From contig CAIZPE010000242.1 of NCBI GenBank assembly GCA_903934795.1, positions 1-62,394 on the forward strand: a stretch of 62,394 bases of DNA, given 5' to 3'. This DNA is from an uncultured bacterium. Lineage in GTDB: Bacteria; Pseudomonadota; Gammaproteobacteria; Burkholderiales; Burkholderiaceae_E. Below the pieces are notes generated by a model. That model saw nothing but the letters and a program-made list of their open reading frames with translations. It was not told where the DNA came from and searched no databases. The position numbers and the translations under genes are program-made. Of the stretch, positions 7,971 to 16,767 are shown in pieces (the first letter of the stretch is position 1; each line of letters starts with the position of its first letter).

Positions 7971-9235
7971 CTCCTTTGCAGGAGTTCCTGATCGCGGTCC
8001 AGGCGACCACGATCTACTGGTGGGCGCTCTTCTATTTCGCCGCCTACCCGATCGTCACCAGCGTGATGTGGATCACCACCTCCTGGATGTTCCGCCTGCG
8101 CTGGGAGGACACCTCGCACGAGATCGTGGCCCCGCCCAATGGCTGGCCTCCGGTCACGGTGATCATTCCTGCCCACAACGAGCAGGCGGTCATCCGGCAA
8201 TCGCTCGCATCGGTGATCGCGCTCGACTATCCCGACCTCGAGATCATCGTGGTCGACGATGGCTCCACCGACCAAACCTTCGATGCGATGATCCCGATGC
8301 TGCCCGGGCCGTCGGTACGGGTGGTTCGCAAGCTCAACAACGAGGGAAAGGCGCTGGCGCTCAACGATGTGCTGCCGCTGGCGCGCGGAGAACTGCTGCT
8401 GATTCTCGATGCCGACGCCCAGCCCGAGCCCGACATGCTGCTCTGGATGGTGCCGCACTTCACCCACGGTCGGGTCGCGGCGGTCACCGGCAATCCCCGG
8501 GTGCGCAACACCAACTCCTTCCTCGCGCGCCTGCAGGCGATCGAGTTCTCGTCCATCGTCAGCCTGCTGAGGCGCTCTCAGCGGATCTGGGGCCGGATCA
8601 CCACGGTCTCCGGGGTGGTGACCATGCTGCGCAAGAGCGCAGTTTTCGATGTCGGCGGCTTCAGCCCCAACATGCCCACCGAGGACATCGAGCTCACCTG
8701 GAAGATGCAGAAGCGCTTCTACGACATCCGCTACGAGCCGCGTGCCATCTGCTGGATGACCGTGCCGGTTTCGCTGCGCGGTCTGTGGCGCCAGCGGCTG
8801 CGCTGGGCCCGGGGTCTGATGCAGGTGCTGCGCAAGCACCATGATGTGGTCACCCGCTGGCAGCTGCGCCGGATGTGGCCGGTGTTCACCGAATCGGTCA
8901 TGTCCACCCTCTGGTGCCTGTGCTTCGTGGCCCTCACGCTGATCTGGTTGCTGTGCCTGGCCACGGGTCTGCCGCCGGCCGGCGCCACGCCGATGCCCAA
9001 CCTCTGGGGCATGACCATCGGCACGATCTGCCTGATCCAGCTGGCCGCGGGGGCGCTCATCGACCGCCGATATGACCCGTTCATCAGCCGGTACTACCCC
9101 TACGCGGTCTGGTATCCAATCATCTACTGGATGCTGCTCGCGCTCTCGACCACCTGGGCGCTGCCCTATCTGCTCAAGCGGCCGGGCAAGGATTCCATCA
9201 CCTGGAACACGCAGCGAAAGGGCAAGGGTGCATGA
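7967..9235 (+). CDS. pgaC: Processive family 2 glycosyltransferase, PgaC/HmsR-like polysaccharide synthase
   Basis: A 422-residue inner-membrane GT2 synthase. It has N-terminal hydrophobic helices (about 10-40), a cytoplasmic catalytic domain, and C-terminal helices (about 300-410). Catalytic motifs are all present: Asp97-Asp98 in VVDDGS, DAD at 148-150, TED at 238-240 and the processivity motif QRLRW at 276-280. PgaC polymerises UDP-N-acetylglucosamine into beta-1,6-linked poly-GlcNAc; the neighbours PgaD and an outer-membrane TPR porin support that reading. Other GT2 products (hyaluronan-like or cellulose-like) cannot be ruled out. It is coupled by ATGA overlaps to the genes on both sides. 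No pgaB deacetylase gene is present in the operon. Confidence 0.85.
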   Translation: MTPLQEFLIAVQATTIYWWALFYFAAYPIVTSVMWITTSWMFRLRWEDTSHEIVAPPNGWPPVTVIIPAHNEQAVIRQSLASVIALDYPDLEIIVVDDGSTDQTFDAMIPMLPGPSVRVVRKLNNEGKALALNDVLPLARGELLLILDADAQPEPDMLLWMVPHFTHGRVAAVTGNPRVRNTNSFLARLQAIEFSSIVSLLRRSQRIWGRITTVSGVVTMLRKSAVFDVGGFSPNMPTEDIELTWKMQKRFYDIRYEPRAICWMTVPVSLRGLWRQRLRWARGLMQVLRKHHDVVTRWQLRRMWPVFTESVMSTLWCLCFVALTLIWLLCLATGLPPAGATPMPNLWGMTIGTICLIQLAAGALIDRRYDPFISRYYPYAVWYPIIYWMLLALSTTWALPYLLKRPGKDSITWNTQRKGKGA

Positions 9236-11016
9236 GTCGAAGGCTGTCGCGGTTGTGCTGGTTGCTGCTGGCCGGATTGTCGGTCGCGCCGGCGCTCGCC
9301 CAGGCCAGCGGCTACACGGTGCGCGCCGGCGGCGTCATCGTCGATCGCCCGCCCCGGCCTGAGGTCATTGCCGACCTGGGCACCGCCCGGCAGCTGGCAC
9401 AGGCCAGGGACTATCAGGCCGCGCTGCCCATGTACCTGATGCTTGCAGCGTCGGACCCCAACGATGCCGAGATGGCCATCGAAGTCGCCCGGGTGCTCGG
9501 CTTTGCCGATCGCAACGCCGAGTCGGCTGCGCTCTATCGGCGGGTGCTTGCGCAGGCACCGCAGCGCCGGTCCGAACTGCTGCCCAGCCTCGCCTGGCAG
9601 ACCGCCTGGGCGGGCGATGCCGCGCAGGCCGAACCGCTGTTCCTCGAGGTCGCGCAGGCGTCCATCTACGATGAGCCGGTGCGCGCCGAGGCCTGGCGCG
9701 GTGCGGCCGAGAGTCGCCAGAACCTGGGCCGGCTCAGCGAGGCGCTCGAGGCCTACGACCGCGCGCTCGCCCTCAAGCCCGATGACCGCAACATCGCCCG
9801 CAAGCGCGCGCAGATGCTGCTCTGGACCGACCGCCATGCCGAGTCGATCTCGGCCTACCAGGCGCTGGCCGCGTCCGACCCTGCCGATCGCCTCACCCAG
9901 CTCGGTCTCGCCCAGGCGCTCAACTTTGCGGGACGACACCGCCAGGCGCTTGCCATCTGGCGCGACATCGACGCGCCTGCGAGCCCCGACGAAAAGCGCG
10001 AAGTCGCGCGCGGTCTGCGCTGGGCCGGCTTCGAGGATCTCGCCCATGACACCCTGCAGGGTGTCGATCTGCCTGATGCCGCCTGGCTGCGCAACTGGCG
10101 AACCAGCCGCGAGACCGCCCGCAGCGGATGGGCTGCCTATGAATGGGCACGCGACCGTGATTCGCTGATCATCAGCGCGCTCACGCTGGGCGGGCTGGTG
10201 CGTCCGCAGCGCGGCCACACCCTGGAGTTCGCCTGGCGACGGGCCTCGATCAGCGAACCGGCGGCGTCTCTGGATGCCGACCGGCTGACGGCGTCCTACG
10301 GCTGGCGCCTTGGCGATCCCTACACCCGCTGGGGAACCCTCTGGCCCAGCCTGAGCGTCTCGGCCAACCGCTACGCCGGATGGTCGCCGCTCACCGGTGC
10401 GGCTCGGCTGCGCTGGATTCCCCGCGATGGCCTGCGGCTGGACGGCGAGCTCGGCCGGGAGACCATCGAGAACACCACGGCGCTGGCCAACCGCGTCACG
10501 GTGGCCACCACCAGTCTGGCGGTCGACTGGCGGCCGCTGCCACGCTGGAACGCCGGTGGCAGCCTTGCGCTGCTGCGCTTTGACGACGGCAATGTGCGCA
10601 CCCGGGTCACCGGCCGTGCCGACTATGCGCTGCGTTTCTCGCCCAAGGTGGTGGTGGGCATGGAAGGCCAGCTCTTCAGCAGTTCCGATCCCACCAGCGA
10701 CAGCCGCGCTGCGCGGGGCTACTGGAATCCGAAGCGCTACAACGAGGCGCGGGCCTATGTCGGGCTCTATCACGACTTCAACCCCTGGGAACTGCAGGCC
10801 CGGGTTGGCGTGGGTGTGTCCCGCGAGGTCGACGGCTTCGGCAATCAGAGTTCCGGCAATCCCAACGTCTGGGAACTCAGCATGGGGCGGGACATCACGC
10901 CCACCTGGCGCGCGCGCTTCTATGCGGGTGGCTCGGGCAGCAACTTCGCCGCCGGCAGCGGCGGGTCGGGCTACTGGCGCCGCTTTGCCGGCGCATCGAT
11001 CACCGGCTGGCTCTGA
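9232..11016 (+). CDS. pgaA: PgaA-like outer-membrane TPR/beta-barrel exopolysaccharide exporter
   Basis: A 594-residue exported protein with a Sec signal peptide (cleavage near ALAQA). Residues about 40-260 form tandem TPR-like helical hairpins (for example EAYDRALALKPDDRNIARKRAQ). From about 290 onward the sequence changes to alternating aromatic/polar strands typical of an outer-membrane barrel, ending in GASITGWL. This two-part design is that of PgaA, and more loosely of BcsC and PelB, which carry polysaccharide across the periplasm and outer membrane. It is shorter than the roughly 800 residues of E. coli PgaA, chiefly through fewer TPRs. The gene overlaps pgaC by four bases. In PgaA the TPR region recruits the deacetylase PgaB, which is absent here. 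Confidence 0.75.
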   Translation: MSRRLSRLCWLLLAGLSVAPALAQASGYTVRAGGVIVDRPPRPEVIADLGTARQLAQARDYQAALPMYLMLAASDPNDAEMAIEVARVLGFADRNAESAALYRRVLAQAPQRRSELLPSLAWQTAWAGDAAQAEPLFLEVAQASIYDEPVRAEAWRGAAESRQNLGRLSEALEAYDRALALKPDDRNIARKRAQMLLWTDRHAESISAYQALAASDPADRLTQLGLAQALNFAGRHRQALAIWRDIDAPASPDEKREVARGLRWAGFEDLAHDTLQGVDLPDAAWLRNWRTSRETARSGWAAYEWARDRDSLIISALTLGGLVRPQRGHTLEFAWRRASISEPAASLDADRLTASYGWRLGDPYTRWGTLWPSLSVSANRYAGWSPLTGAARLRWIPRDGLRLDGELGRETIENTTALANRVTVATTSLAVDWRPLPRWNAGGSLALLRFDDGNVRTRVTGRADYALRFSPKVVVGMEGQLFSSSDPTSDSRAARGYWNPKRYNEARAYVGLYHDFNPWELQARVGVGVSREVDGFGNQSSGNPNVWELSMGRDITPTWRARFYAGGSGSNFAAGSGGSGYWRRFAGASITGWL

Positions 11017-11059
11017 GCCTGCGCGGCCAGGGCTGTCGGCTCCTGCCGGGCCGATCGGC

Positions 11060-11065
11060 TACAAT
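11060..11065 (+). promoter_or_regulatory. Candidate -10 box of the DUF2863 gene
   Basis: TACAAT sits 40 bases before the start codon at 11105, within the 88-base gap after the pgaA-like gene. No convincing -35 hexamer is seen. Confidence 0.35.
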
Positions 11066-11104
11066 CGCGGGTTTACCCGAGCGAGTTTTCGCCCCCGAGG
11101 CCCG

Positions 11105-12310
11105 ATGAAAGAAGCCAGACACCCCCGCGGCCTGCGCGAGCGCAAGTCCCATCTCTCGCCGGATGCCGAGCGGCTTGTCGCGGCTGCACTCGGGCTGTCG
11201 AATGCCGGCAGCAGAACCGAGGATCGCTTCTGGGAAGCCTCGCTTTCGGCCCGGCTCGAGAAACTCCTCGATGGTGGCCATGCCCAGCCGGTGGAAGACG
11301 CACTCGAGCGCCTGAACCAGACCGACACCGAGGCCTACAGCGCCCTCATCGAGGCGGTTGAAGATGCGAGCGAGGCGCTCACGCTCGAGATCGATGGGCA
11401 GCCCTGGCAATGTCTTCTGGTCTGTGCGCCGCTGGTGGTCTGGACCCGTTTTCGCATTCCGTCCGGCCCCATCGCCAGCGATGTCGCGCTCACGCTGGCC
11501 ACCCAGTGGCAGGCCCATGCCCTGGCGTCGCAGGCGCGCTTCCGGATCTCCCCCTGCCTGTACAGCATTGACCAGCTGCCGCGCGACTTTGCCGAGATGC
11601 GCCGCCTCACGCGCCGCCTGGGCAGCAGCGCAATCACCGGTCAGTCCGCACGGCTGGACCTGAAGTCGCTGCCCGACACCGCAGACATGCTGGCCGATAC
11701 CCGGTTCCTGATCGGTGTGGTGGCGGCGCCCGTCGGCATGCCGCTGTTCCGCTGGCAGGAGACCGACGCAGCCGGCCATGCCGGCCGTGTGCACTGTCTG
11801 GAGCAGTGGATCGCACAGGGTCGGCCCAGCCTTGAGCCGCTTTTGGCCGGCTGCGGCTTCGAGTGCCTGCTGCCCGACGCCTACCACATCAATCTGCGCG
11901 AGGCCGATCGCCGGGTGCGGCCCTACGCCATCCGTGCCGCCATGCACCTGCTCACCCATGCACTGGGGGTCAAGCCGGCAGAGATCACCGCCGCGATCGC
12001 GCCCTTCGGGCAGGATCGGGTCGATGAATACCGGATCGGCCTGTCGCTGGGTGAATCCGAGGAGGTCGCCCAGGGCGTGGTCTGGCCGCTGCTCGGCGCC
12101 GAGAGCGATCAGGACGACCCCTCGCCGCTCGAACAGATCCGCGCCACCCTGCGGGAGGCTGGCATCACCGAGATCCGCTTCTGGCCCGACCTGAACGAGC
12201 CCGACTTCTGCGAAGACTGCGGCAGCCCGCTCTACCCGAACGGCAAGGGCGAGATCGTGCACGCCGACATGCCCGAAGACATCGAGCCCGAGACCACGCA
12301 CTTCCACTGA
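11105..12310 (+). CDS. DUF2863 family protein (function unknown)
   Basis: A 401-residue soluble protein with no signal peptide or membrane segment. I place it in the betaproteobacterial DUF2863 family from its overall length and its C-terminal FCEDCGSPLYPNGKGE motif, half of a zinc-ribbon-like knuckle (Cys369, Cys372) close to the end. The middle of the protein carries a conserved acidic and hydrophobic pattern but no catalytic motif that I recognise. It stands alone between an exopolysaccharide operon and a small biotinyl carrier gene, so context gives no function. A candidate -10 box is at 11060 and a terminator hairpin lies about 150 bases downstream. Confidence 0.75.
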   Translation: MKEARHPRGLRERKSHLSPDAERLVAAALGLSNAGSRTEDRFWEASLSARLEKLLDGGHAQPVEDALERLNQTDTEAYSALIEAVEDASEALTLEIDGQPWQCLLVCAPLVVWTRFRIPSGPIASDVALTLATQWQAHALASQARFRISPCLYSIDQLPRDFAEMRRLTRRLGSSAITGQSARLDLKSLPDTADMLADTRFLIGVVAAPVGMPLFRWQETDAAGHAGRVHCLEQWIAQGRPSLEPLLAGCGFECLLPDAYHINLREADRRVRPYAIRAAMHLLTHALGVKPAEITAAIAPFGQDRVDEYRIGLSLGESEEVAQGVVWPLLGAESDQDDPSPLEQIRATLREAGITEIRFWPDLNEPDFCEDCGSPLYPNGKGEIVHADMPEDIEPETTHFH

Positions 12311-12608
12311 GGCACCCATGGTCGGGAGGCGGTGGCCCCCCCCATGGCCTGCGCGGGCAGGCCCGTGCAGCGCCTCTGGTCCGGCGTTGCGCATTCTCAA
12401 TGCCGAGGGCATCGCGCCTCGCTACGCTGTCCGAACACCGTCCTCCTGGTGATTTTTCGGGCAGACCGGCCAGCCCTGGCCTCTCTGCCCTTTCTTTTTT
12501 CGGTGACTGAGCGCGGGTGGCGTGGCGGCGCAGGCCGTGGCCTGGGTCCCAGCGTCTATCATCAGGTCTTCAGCGACCGGGCCTGCAGGGCCCTCAGGGA
12601 GACGACAG
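12311..12608. other. Intergenic gap with one terminator
   Basis: This 298-base gap between the DUF2863 gene and the biotinyl carrier holds a run of eight C residues near 12336, a short ATGCC-GAG-GGCAT hairpin near 12402, and the terminator listed separately. I see no gene in it. Confidence 0.6.
12459..12500 (+). terminator. Rho-independent terminator after the DUF2863 gene
   Basis: GGGCAGA pairs with TCTGCCC, with an inner GGCCA/TGGCC stem, followed by the T-rich tract TTTCTTTTTT. The hairpin faces the plus strand and ends transcription coming from 11105-12310. Confidence 0.75.
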
Positions 12609-12827
12609 ATGGCGCGAGTTCAGGTGGTGAGCGAAGTCAGCGGTTCGGTCTGGAAGATCGAGGCTGCCGCCGGTGCCGAACTGGGCGCAGACGACACGAT
12701 CATGATCATCGAGTCGATGAAGATGGAGATCCCGGTGAGCAGCCCGCGCGCCGGTCGTCTGGTCGAGATCAGGGTTGCCGAGGGCGAAGCGGTCAAGGAG
12801 GGGCAGGTCGTCGCGGTCGTGGAGTGA
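12609..12827 (+). CDS. Stand-alone biotinyl/lipoyl carrier domain (BCCP-like)
   Basis: A 72-residue protein that is a single biotinyl domain. The biotin attachment lysine is in IESMKMEIP, and the flanking pattern (V-x-S-E-V-S-G-S-V-W-K-I, then G-x-L-V-E-I-R-V-A-E-G-E-A-V-K-E-G-Q) is the standard two-lobed flattened barrel. It should be biotinylated by BirA and carry CO2 for a carboxylase or decarboxylase. No carboxylase subunit lies next to it, so its partner is elsewhere in the genome. It lacks the N-terminal extension of AccB and resembles carriers annotated as acetyl-CoA carboxylase biotin carboxyl carrier subunit in Burkholderiales. The next gene is convergent. Confidence 0.85.
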   Translation: MARVQVVSEVSGSVWKIEAAAGAELGADDTIMIIESMKMEIPVSSPRAGRLVEIRVAEGEAVKEGQVVAVVE

Positions 12828-12844
12828 CCCGCCGCCCGCCCATG

Positions 12845-13852
12845 TCAGCCCGTCGGCGGGTCGATGCCCACCAGCACCTTGCCGACATGGCTCATGCTTT
12901 CCGTGGCCTCATGGGCCAGCGCGGTGTCCCGCATCGCGAAGCGCTGGTAGAACTGGTGGCGCAACTCGCCGCTGGACAGCGCGTTGTTGATGAACATGGC
13001 CGCATCGTCGTGCGCCTGCTGTGACATCGCATAGACCAGCACGAAGCGCACGGTGATGTCCTTGGCCAGCATGGGCCAGAACGGAATGGCCGGTTCCGGC
13101 ACGGCATCGGAGGCGTAGGTCGCGATCACCCCGCCGGGCCGCAGCAGCGGCAGGTTCACCGGCAGGTTCTGACCGAAGGCCACCTCGATCACCCGATCGA
13201 TGCCCTGTGCTTCGCCGGTGATCTCCCGCACCCGAGCCACCACATCTTCCTGGCGATAGTTGACCACCTCGTGGGCGCCCGCCGCGCTCGCCTGGCGCGC
13301 CTGTTCGTCGCGGCTGACCGTGGCGATGACCCGGGCCGCGCCGGCAAGGCGGGCGATCTGGATCGCATAGAAGCCCACCGCCCCCGCGCCACCGTGCACC
13401 AGCACGGTCTTGCCCAGCACCGGACCGTCGGCCATCACGCAGCGGTGGGCGGTCATGGCCGGAATGCCCATGCAGGCGCCTGCGTCGAAGTCGGCACGGG
13501 CCGGCAGCGGCACGGCCTTGAAGGCAGGCACCACGCTGTACTGCGCGCAGGTGCCGTGCGGCCGGCCCTGGGTGGCTTCGTAGATCCAGACCCGCTGACC
13601 CACGCGTTGAGGGTCGACGCCGTCGCCGACCGCATCGATCACGCCGGCGCCGTCCTGGTGGGGAATCACCACGGGGAAGGGCATGGCCAGATTGCCGCGC
13701 GCGCCGCCGCGGTTCTTGGTGTCGGAGGGGTTGACCGCCGAGACATGCACCTGCACGCGCACCTCGCCGGCTGCGGGAGCGGGCAGCGGCCGTTCGCCGA
13801 ACTGCAGCACTTCCCGCGCAGGACCTTTTCGTTCGTACCAGACGGCCAGCAT
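12845..13852 (-). CDS. NADPH:quinone oxidoreductase-like MDR family protein
   Basis: A 335-residue medium-chain dehydrogenase/reductase without the structural zinc cysteines, so it belongs to the zinc-independent quinone reductase (QOR) branch. Visible features are the N-terminal GroES-like domain (VNPSDTKNRGG, PFPVVIPHQDGAG) and the nucleotide-binding motif VLVHGGAGAVGFYAIQIARLAGA. Enzymes of this group reduce quinones, enones or related electrophiles with NADPH in the cytoplasm. The substrate cannot be told. The gene is followed on the same strand, 90 bases upstream of its start, by the amidohydrolase gene, so the two may be co-transcribed. Confidence 0.85.
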   Translation of the reverse strand: MLAVWYERKGPAREVLQFGERPLPAPAAGEVRVQVHVSAVNPSDTKNRGGARGNLAMPFPVVIPHQDGAGVIDAVGDGVDPQRVGQRVWIYEATQGRPHGTCAQYSVVPAFKAVPLPARADFDAGACMGIPAMTAHRCVMADGPVLGKTVLVHGGAGAVGFYAIQIARLAGAARVIATVSRDEQARQASAAGAHEVVNYRQEDVVARVREITGEAQGIDRVIEVAFGQNLPVNLPLLRPGGVIATYASDAVPEPAIPFWPMLAKDITVRFVLVYAMSQQAHDDAAMFINNALSSGELRHQFYQRFAMRDTALAHEATESMSHVGKVLVGIDPPTG

Positions 13853-13942
13853 GGTGATCTCCGGAAGCGTGCAGCAGGGTGCGCGGCGAATGACACCGCG
13901 GGGATCAGGGAGGGGTCGGTTCAGCGGCGCTGCGGTCGTGGT

Positions 13943-15652
13943 TCAGGCGCGCACCAGTCGGCCCGGGAGCACGCCGGTGGCCTCGCCATGGCGATACACG
14001 ACCTGGCCCGACACGATGGTCGCGTCATAACCGGTGGCGCCCTGCAGGAACCGGCGCCCGCCCGCAGGCAGATCGCGATGCACCTGAGGTGCCTGCACCG
14101 CGAGGTTCTCCAGGTCGATGACATTGATGTCGGCCTTCTGGCCCGGTGCCAGCGCGCCGCGGTCGGTGAGCCCCACCGCCCGCGCATTGCGCGCCGACAG
14201 CAGGTTGACGAGCAGCGGGATCGGCAGGCGGCCGTGATCGCGCCTCACGCCCCAGTGGCTGAGCAGGTAGGTGGTGAAGCTGGCATCGCAGATGGAGGCG
14301 ACATGCGCGCCACCATCGCCCAGACCAAAAAGCGCGTTGGGATGGCTGAGCTGTTCGGCGCAGGTGTCGAGATTGCAGTCGGCGTAGTTGGCGAACGGCG
14401 CCAGCAGCAGCGCGCTGCCGTCGTTCTCGAGCATGAGGTCGTAGGCGGTGTCGAGCTCGGTTCGGCCGGTGCGTTGCGCGATGTGCGCCACCGATTTCTC
14501 GAGGGGAGGCTCGTAGTCGGGGGGCGAGCCCAGGCCGAAGACCCGTTCGTAGTCATAGGGCTTCCCATCGACGCGCAGGAAGGGATGCTCCAGCGACTCG
14601 GCGAGGATGCGCGCGCGGATCTCGGGCGTGCGCATGGCGGCGGCCATGGCAGCGGGCGCGAGCGTGGCCCGCAGCTGCAGGAAGGTGGGAGAGCCATGCA
14701 CCGGGCTGCGGTTGGCGAGCAGCCCGAAAAGCACGCCGACCGCGCGCGGCGCAACCTGCGCGGCGATGCGCGTGCCGGACTGCGACTCGGCCTCGATGCG
14801 CGCCAGGGTCTTGCGCCAGTCTTCGGGCTTGCGATGGCTCTGGGCGAGCGAGATCGACACCGGGCGGCCGCTGTCGCGCGCGATGCGAAAGACCATGCCG
14901 AGCTCGTCGCCCTGGCTGTAGGCCATGTCGGAGATGATCTGGATGACACCCTTGCCGGCATCGGCCAGGCCGCGACCGATGCCGATCAGCTCGTCTTCGC
15001 CGGCCTTCAGTGAGGGCGTGGGGTCACCCTTGATGCTGCGGTGGTTGAGCGAGCGGGAGGTGGAAAACCCGAGGGCGCCGGCACGCACCGCGTCGCGGGT
15101 CAGTTCGCGCATGCGGGCAATGTCGGTTTCGTTGGCCGGCTCGAGGCGCGCGGCGCGCTCGCCCATCACGTAAAGGCGCAGTGCGCCATGCGGGAGCTGA
15201 GCGGCGACATCGATGTCACGCGGCACGGTGGCCAGGAAGTCGAGGTAGTCGCCGAAGGATTCCCACTGCCAGCTCAGGCCCTCGTGCAGGGCCGCGCCCG
15301 GAATGTCCTCGACACCTTCCATGAGCTCGATGAGCCGGTCGTGATCGGCCCGACGCACCGGCGCGAAGCCCACGCCGCAGTTGCCCATGACCGCGGTGGT
15401 CACGCCCTGCAGGCTGGAGGGCTGCATGCGCTGGTCCCAGGTGGCCTGACCATCGTAGTGGGTGTGGATGTCGACGAAGCCGGGCGTGACCAGCCGGCCG
15501 CGGGCGTCGATCTCCTCGGTGCCTGTGCCGCCGAACCTGCCGATCGCGGTGATCCGGCCCCCGTTGATGCCGATGTCACCTTCCTGCAGCGGGCCGCCCA
15601 GGCCGTCGGCCAGTGTGCCGCCGCGGATCACCAGGTCGAATGGCTTGCTCAT
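13943..15652 (-). CDS. Amidohydrolase, N-acyl-D-amino-acid deacylase-like
   Basis: A 569-residue metal-dependent hydrolase of the D-aminoacylase branch of the amidohydrolase superfamily. It begins FDLVIRGGTLADGLGGP, a standard N-terminal composite barrel, then has the metal motif DIHTHYDGQ (His63, His65) and the TTAVMGNCGVGFAP segment typical of this branch. A late GDGGAHV motif carries the metal-site aspartate. Members hydrolyse N-acyl-D-amino acids or other cyclic and linear amides. The ATG at 15652 is chosen because it fits this N-terminus; the frame runs upstream to 16000 inside the divergent esterase gene. It is divergent from the esterase/alkyl-sulfatase pair, which may share regulation. 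Confidence 0.85.
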   Translation of the reverse strand: MSKPFDLVIRGGTLADGLGGPLQEGDIGINGGRITAIGRFGGTGTEEIDARGRLVTPGFVDIHTHYDGQATWDQRMQPSSLQGVTTAVMGNCGVGFAPVRRADHDRLIELMEGVEDIPGAALHEGLSWQWESFGDYLDFLATVPRDIDVAAQLPHGALRLYVMGERAARLEPANETDIARMRELTRDAVRAGALGFSTSRSLNHRSIKGDPTPSLKAGEDELIGIGRGLADAGKGVIQIISDMAYSQGDELGMVFRIARDSGRPVSISLAQSHRKPEDWRKTLARIEAESQSGTRIAAQVAPRAVGVLFGLLANRSPVHGSPTFLQLRATLAPAAMAAAMRTPEIRARILAESLEHPFLRVDGKPYDYERVFGLGSPPDYEPPLEKSVAHIAQRTGRTELDTAYDLMLENDGSALLLAPFANYADCNLDTCAEQLSHPNALFGLGDGGAHVASICDASFTTYLLSHWGVRRDHGRLPIPLLVNLLSARNARAVGLTDRGALAPGQKADINVIDLENLAVQAPQVHRDLPAGGRRFLQGATGYDATIVSGQVVYRHGEATGVLPGRLVRA

Positions 15653-15810
15653 GGCGGAAGTCCTCTCGTGGGGGTGGGTCAGGGCGGCGCCCCCGGGCGC
15701 GGCCGGCCGATCAATTGATGATACTTGCGTTTCCCGGGCGCCGGTATGCTCACGTCCCGATGCCGTTTCGCGGCCGTGCCGCCCTCTGATCCACCCTGCG
15801 GAGACACTCC

Positions 15811-16767
15811 ATGCCCCTCGATGCCGAGATCGCGAAGATCCTGCCGCGCATGCCCCTGCGCGATGTCCCGACCATGACGCCGCAGAGCGCGCGCGACTCG
15901 CTGCTGGCCATGGCCCAGGCCCGCAACGACCAGCCCTTGCCCGACCCCGGCCGGGTCGATGCGATCTCGCTGCCCGGCCCGGCCGGCGCGATTCCGGCAC
16001 GGGTCTATCGCACCGCGCGCAGCGCCGCGCCCACGGTGGTGTACTTCCACGGCGGCGGCTGGGTGGCAGGCGATCTCGACACCCATGACCGCGCCGCCCG
16101 CATTCTCGCCATCGAACTCGATGCCACGGTGGTCAGCGTCGATTACCGGCGTCCGCCCGAGGCCCGCTTTCCGGCGGCCTTCGACGACGCGTTCGCCGCC
16201 GTGCGCCATGTGGGTGCCAATCTGGCTGCCTTCGGTGGTGCGGGCCAGCCGCTGGGTGTGGCCGGTGACAGCGCCGGCGGCAATCTCGCTGCTGCTGCAG
16301 CGCTCGCGGCGCGCGATGGCGGGCCGCCGGTGCACGCCCAGCTGCTGGTCTACCCGGTCACCGATGTCACCGGCCACTTCCGCGATGCCGCCATCAACCG
16401 CGCCTATCCCTCGCGTGCCCAGAACGCCGAGGGCTATTTCCTGTCGCTGGCGGTGATGCAGTGGTTCTCCGACCACTACCTCGGCGCAAGCGGCCTGGCG
16501 GCTGATCCGCGGGTCTCCCCGCTGAAGGCGGGCAGCCTGGCCGGGCTGCCGCCCACGGTGCTGTGTACCGCCCAGTTCGATCCGCTGCGTGATGAGGGCG
16601 AGGCCTATGCCGCGGCGCTGCGGGCCGCGGGGGTGCGGGTGATGGAGCACCATGGTTCGGGGCTCATTCATGGCTACTTCGGCATGGGCGCTGCGGTGCC
16701 CGCCGCCGGCGAGGAAGCCCGACGGGTGCGGGCCGACTTTCGCAGCCTGCTCGAGCAGGCGGCGTGA
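15811..16767 (+). CDS. Alpha/beta-hydrolase, hormone-sensitive lipase family esterase
   Basis: A 318-residue esterase of family IV. The oxyanion-hole motif HGGGWVAGD starts at residue 80, and the nucleophile is Ser154 in GDSAGG. The likely acid is in FDPLRDEGE and the histidine in LIHGYF. These enzymes hydrolyse short to medium acyl esters in the cytoplasm. The start has GGAGA upstream (GCGGAGACACTCC). The stop overlaps the start of the alkyl-sulfatase-like gene by four bases, so the two are coupled and probably act on the same compound or its product. Confidence 0.88.
   Translation: MPLDAEIAKILPRMPLRDVPTMTPQSARDSLLAMAQARNDQPLPDPGRVDAISLPGPAGAIPARVYRTARSAAPTVVYFHGGGWVAGDLDTHDRAARILAIELDATVVSVDYRRPPEARFPAAFDDAFAAVRHVGANLAAFGGAGQPLGVAGDSAGGNLAAAAALAARDGGPPVHAQLLVYPVTDVTGHFRDAAINRAYPSRAQNAEGYFLSLAVMQWFSDHYLGASGLAADPRVSPLKAGSLAGLPPTVLCTAQFDPLRDEGEAYAAALRAAGVRVMEHHGSGLIHGYFGMGAAVPAAGEEARRVRADFRSLLEQAA

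Noticed and set aside
15711-15718. TCAATTGA palindrome between the amidohydrolase and esterase genes
   Set aside because: It is short and single, and no matching regulator or second copy supports an operator.
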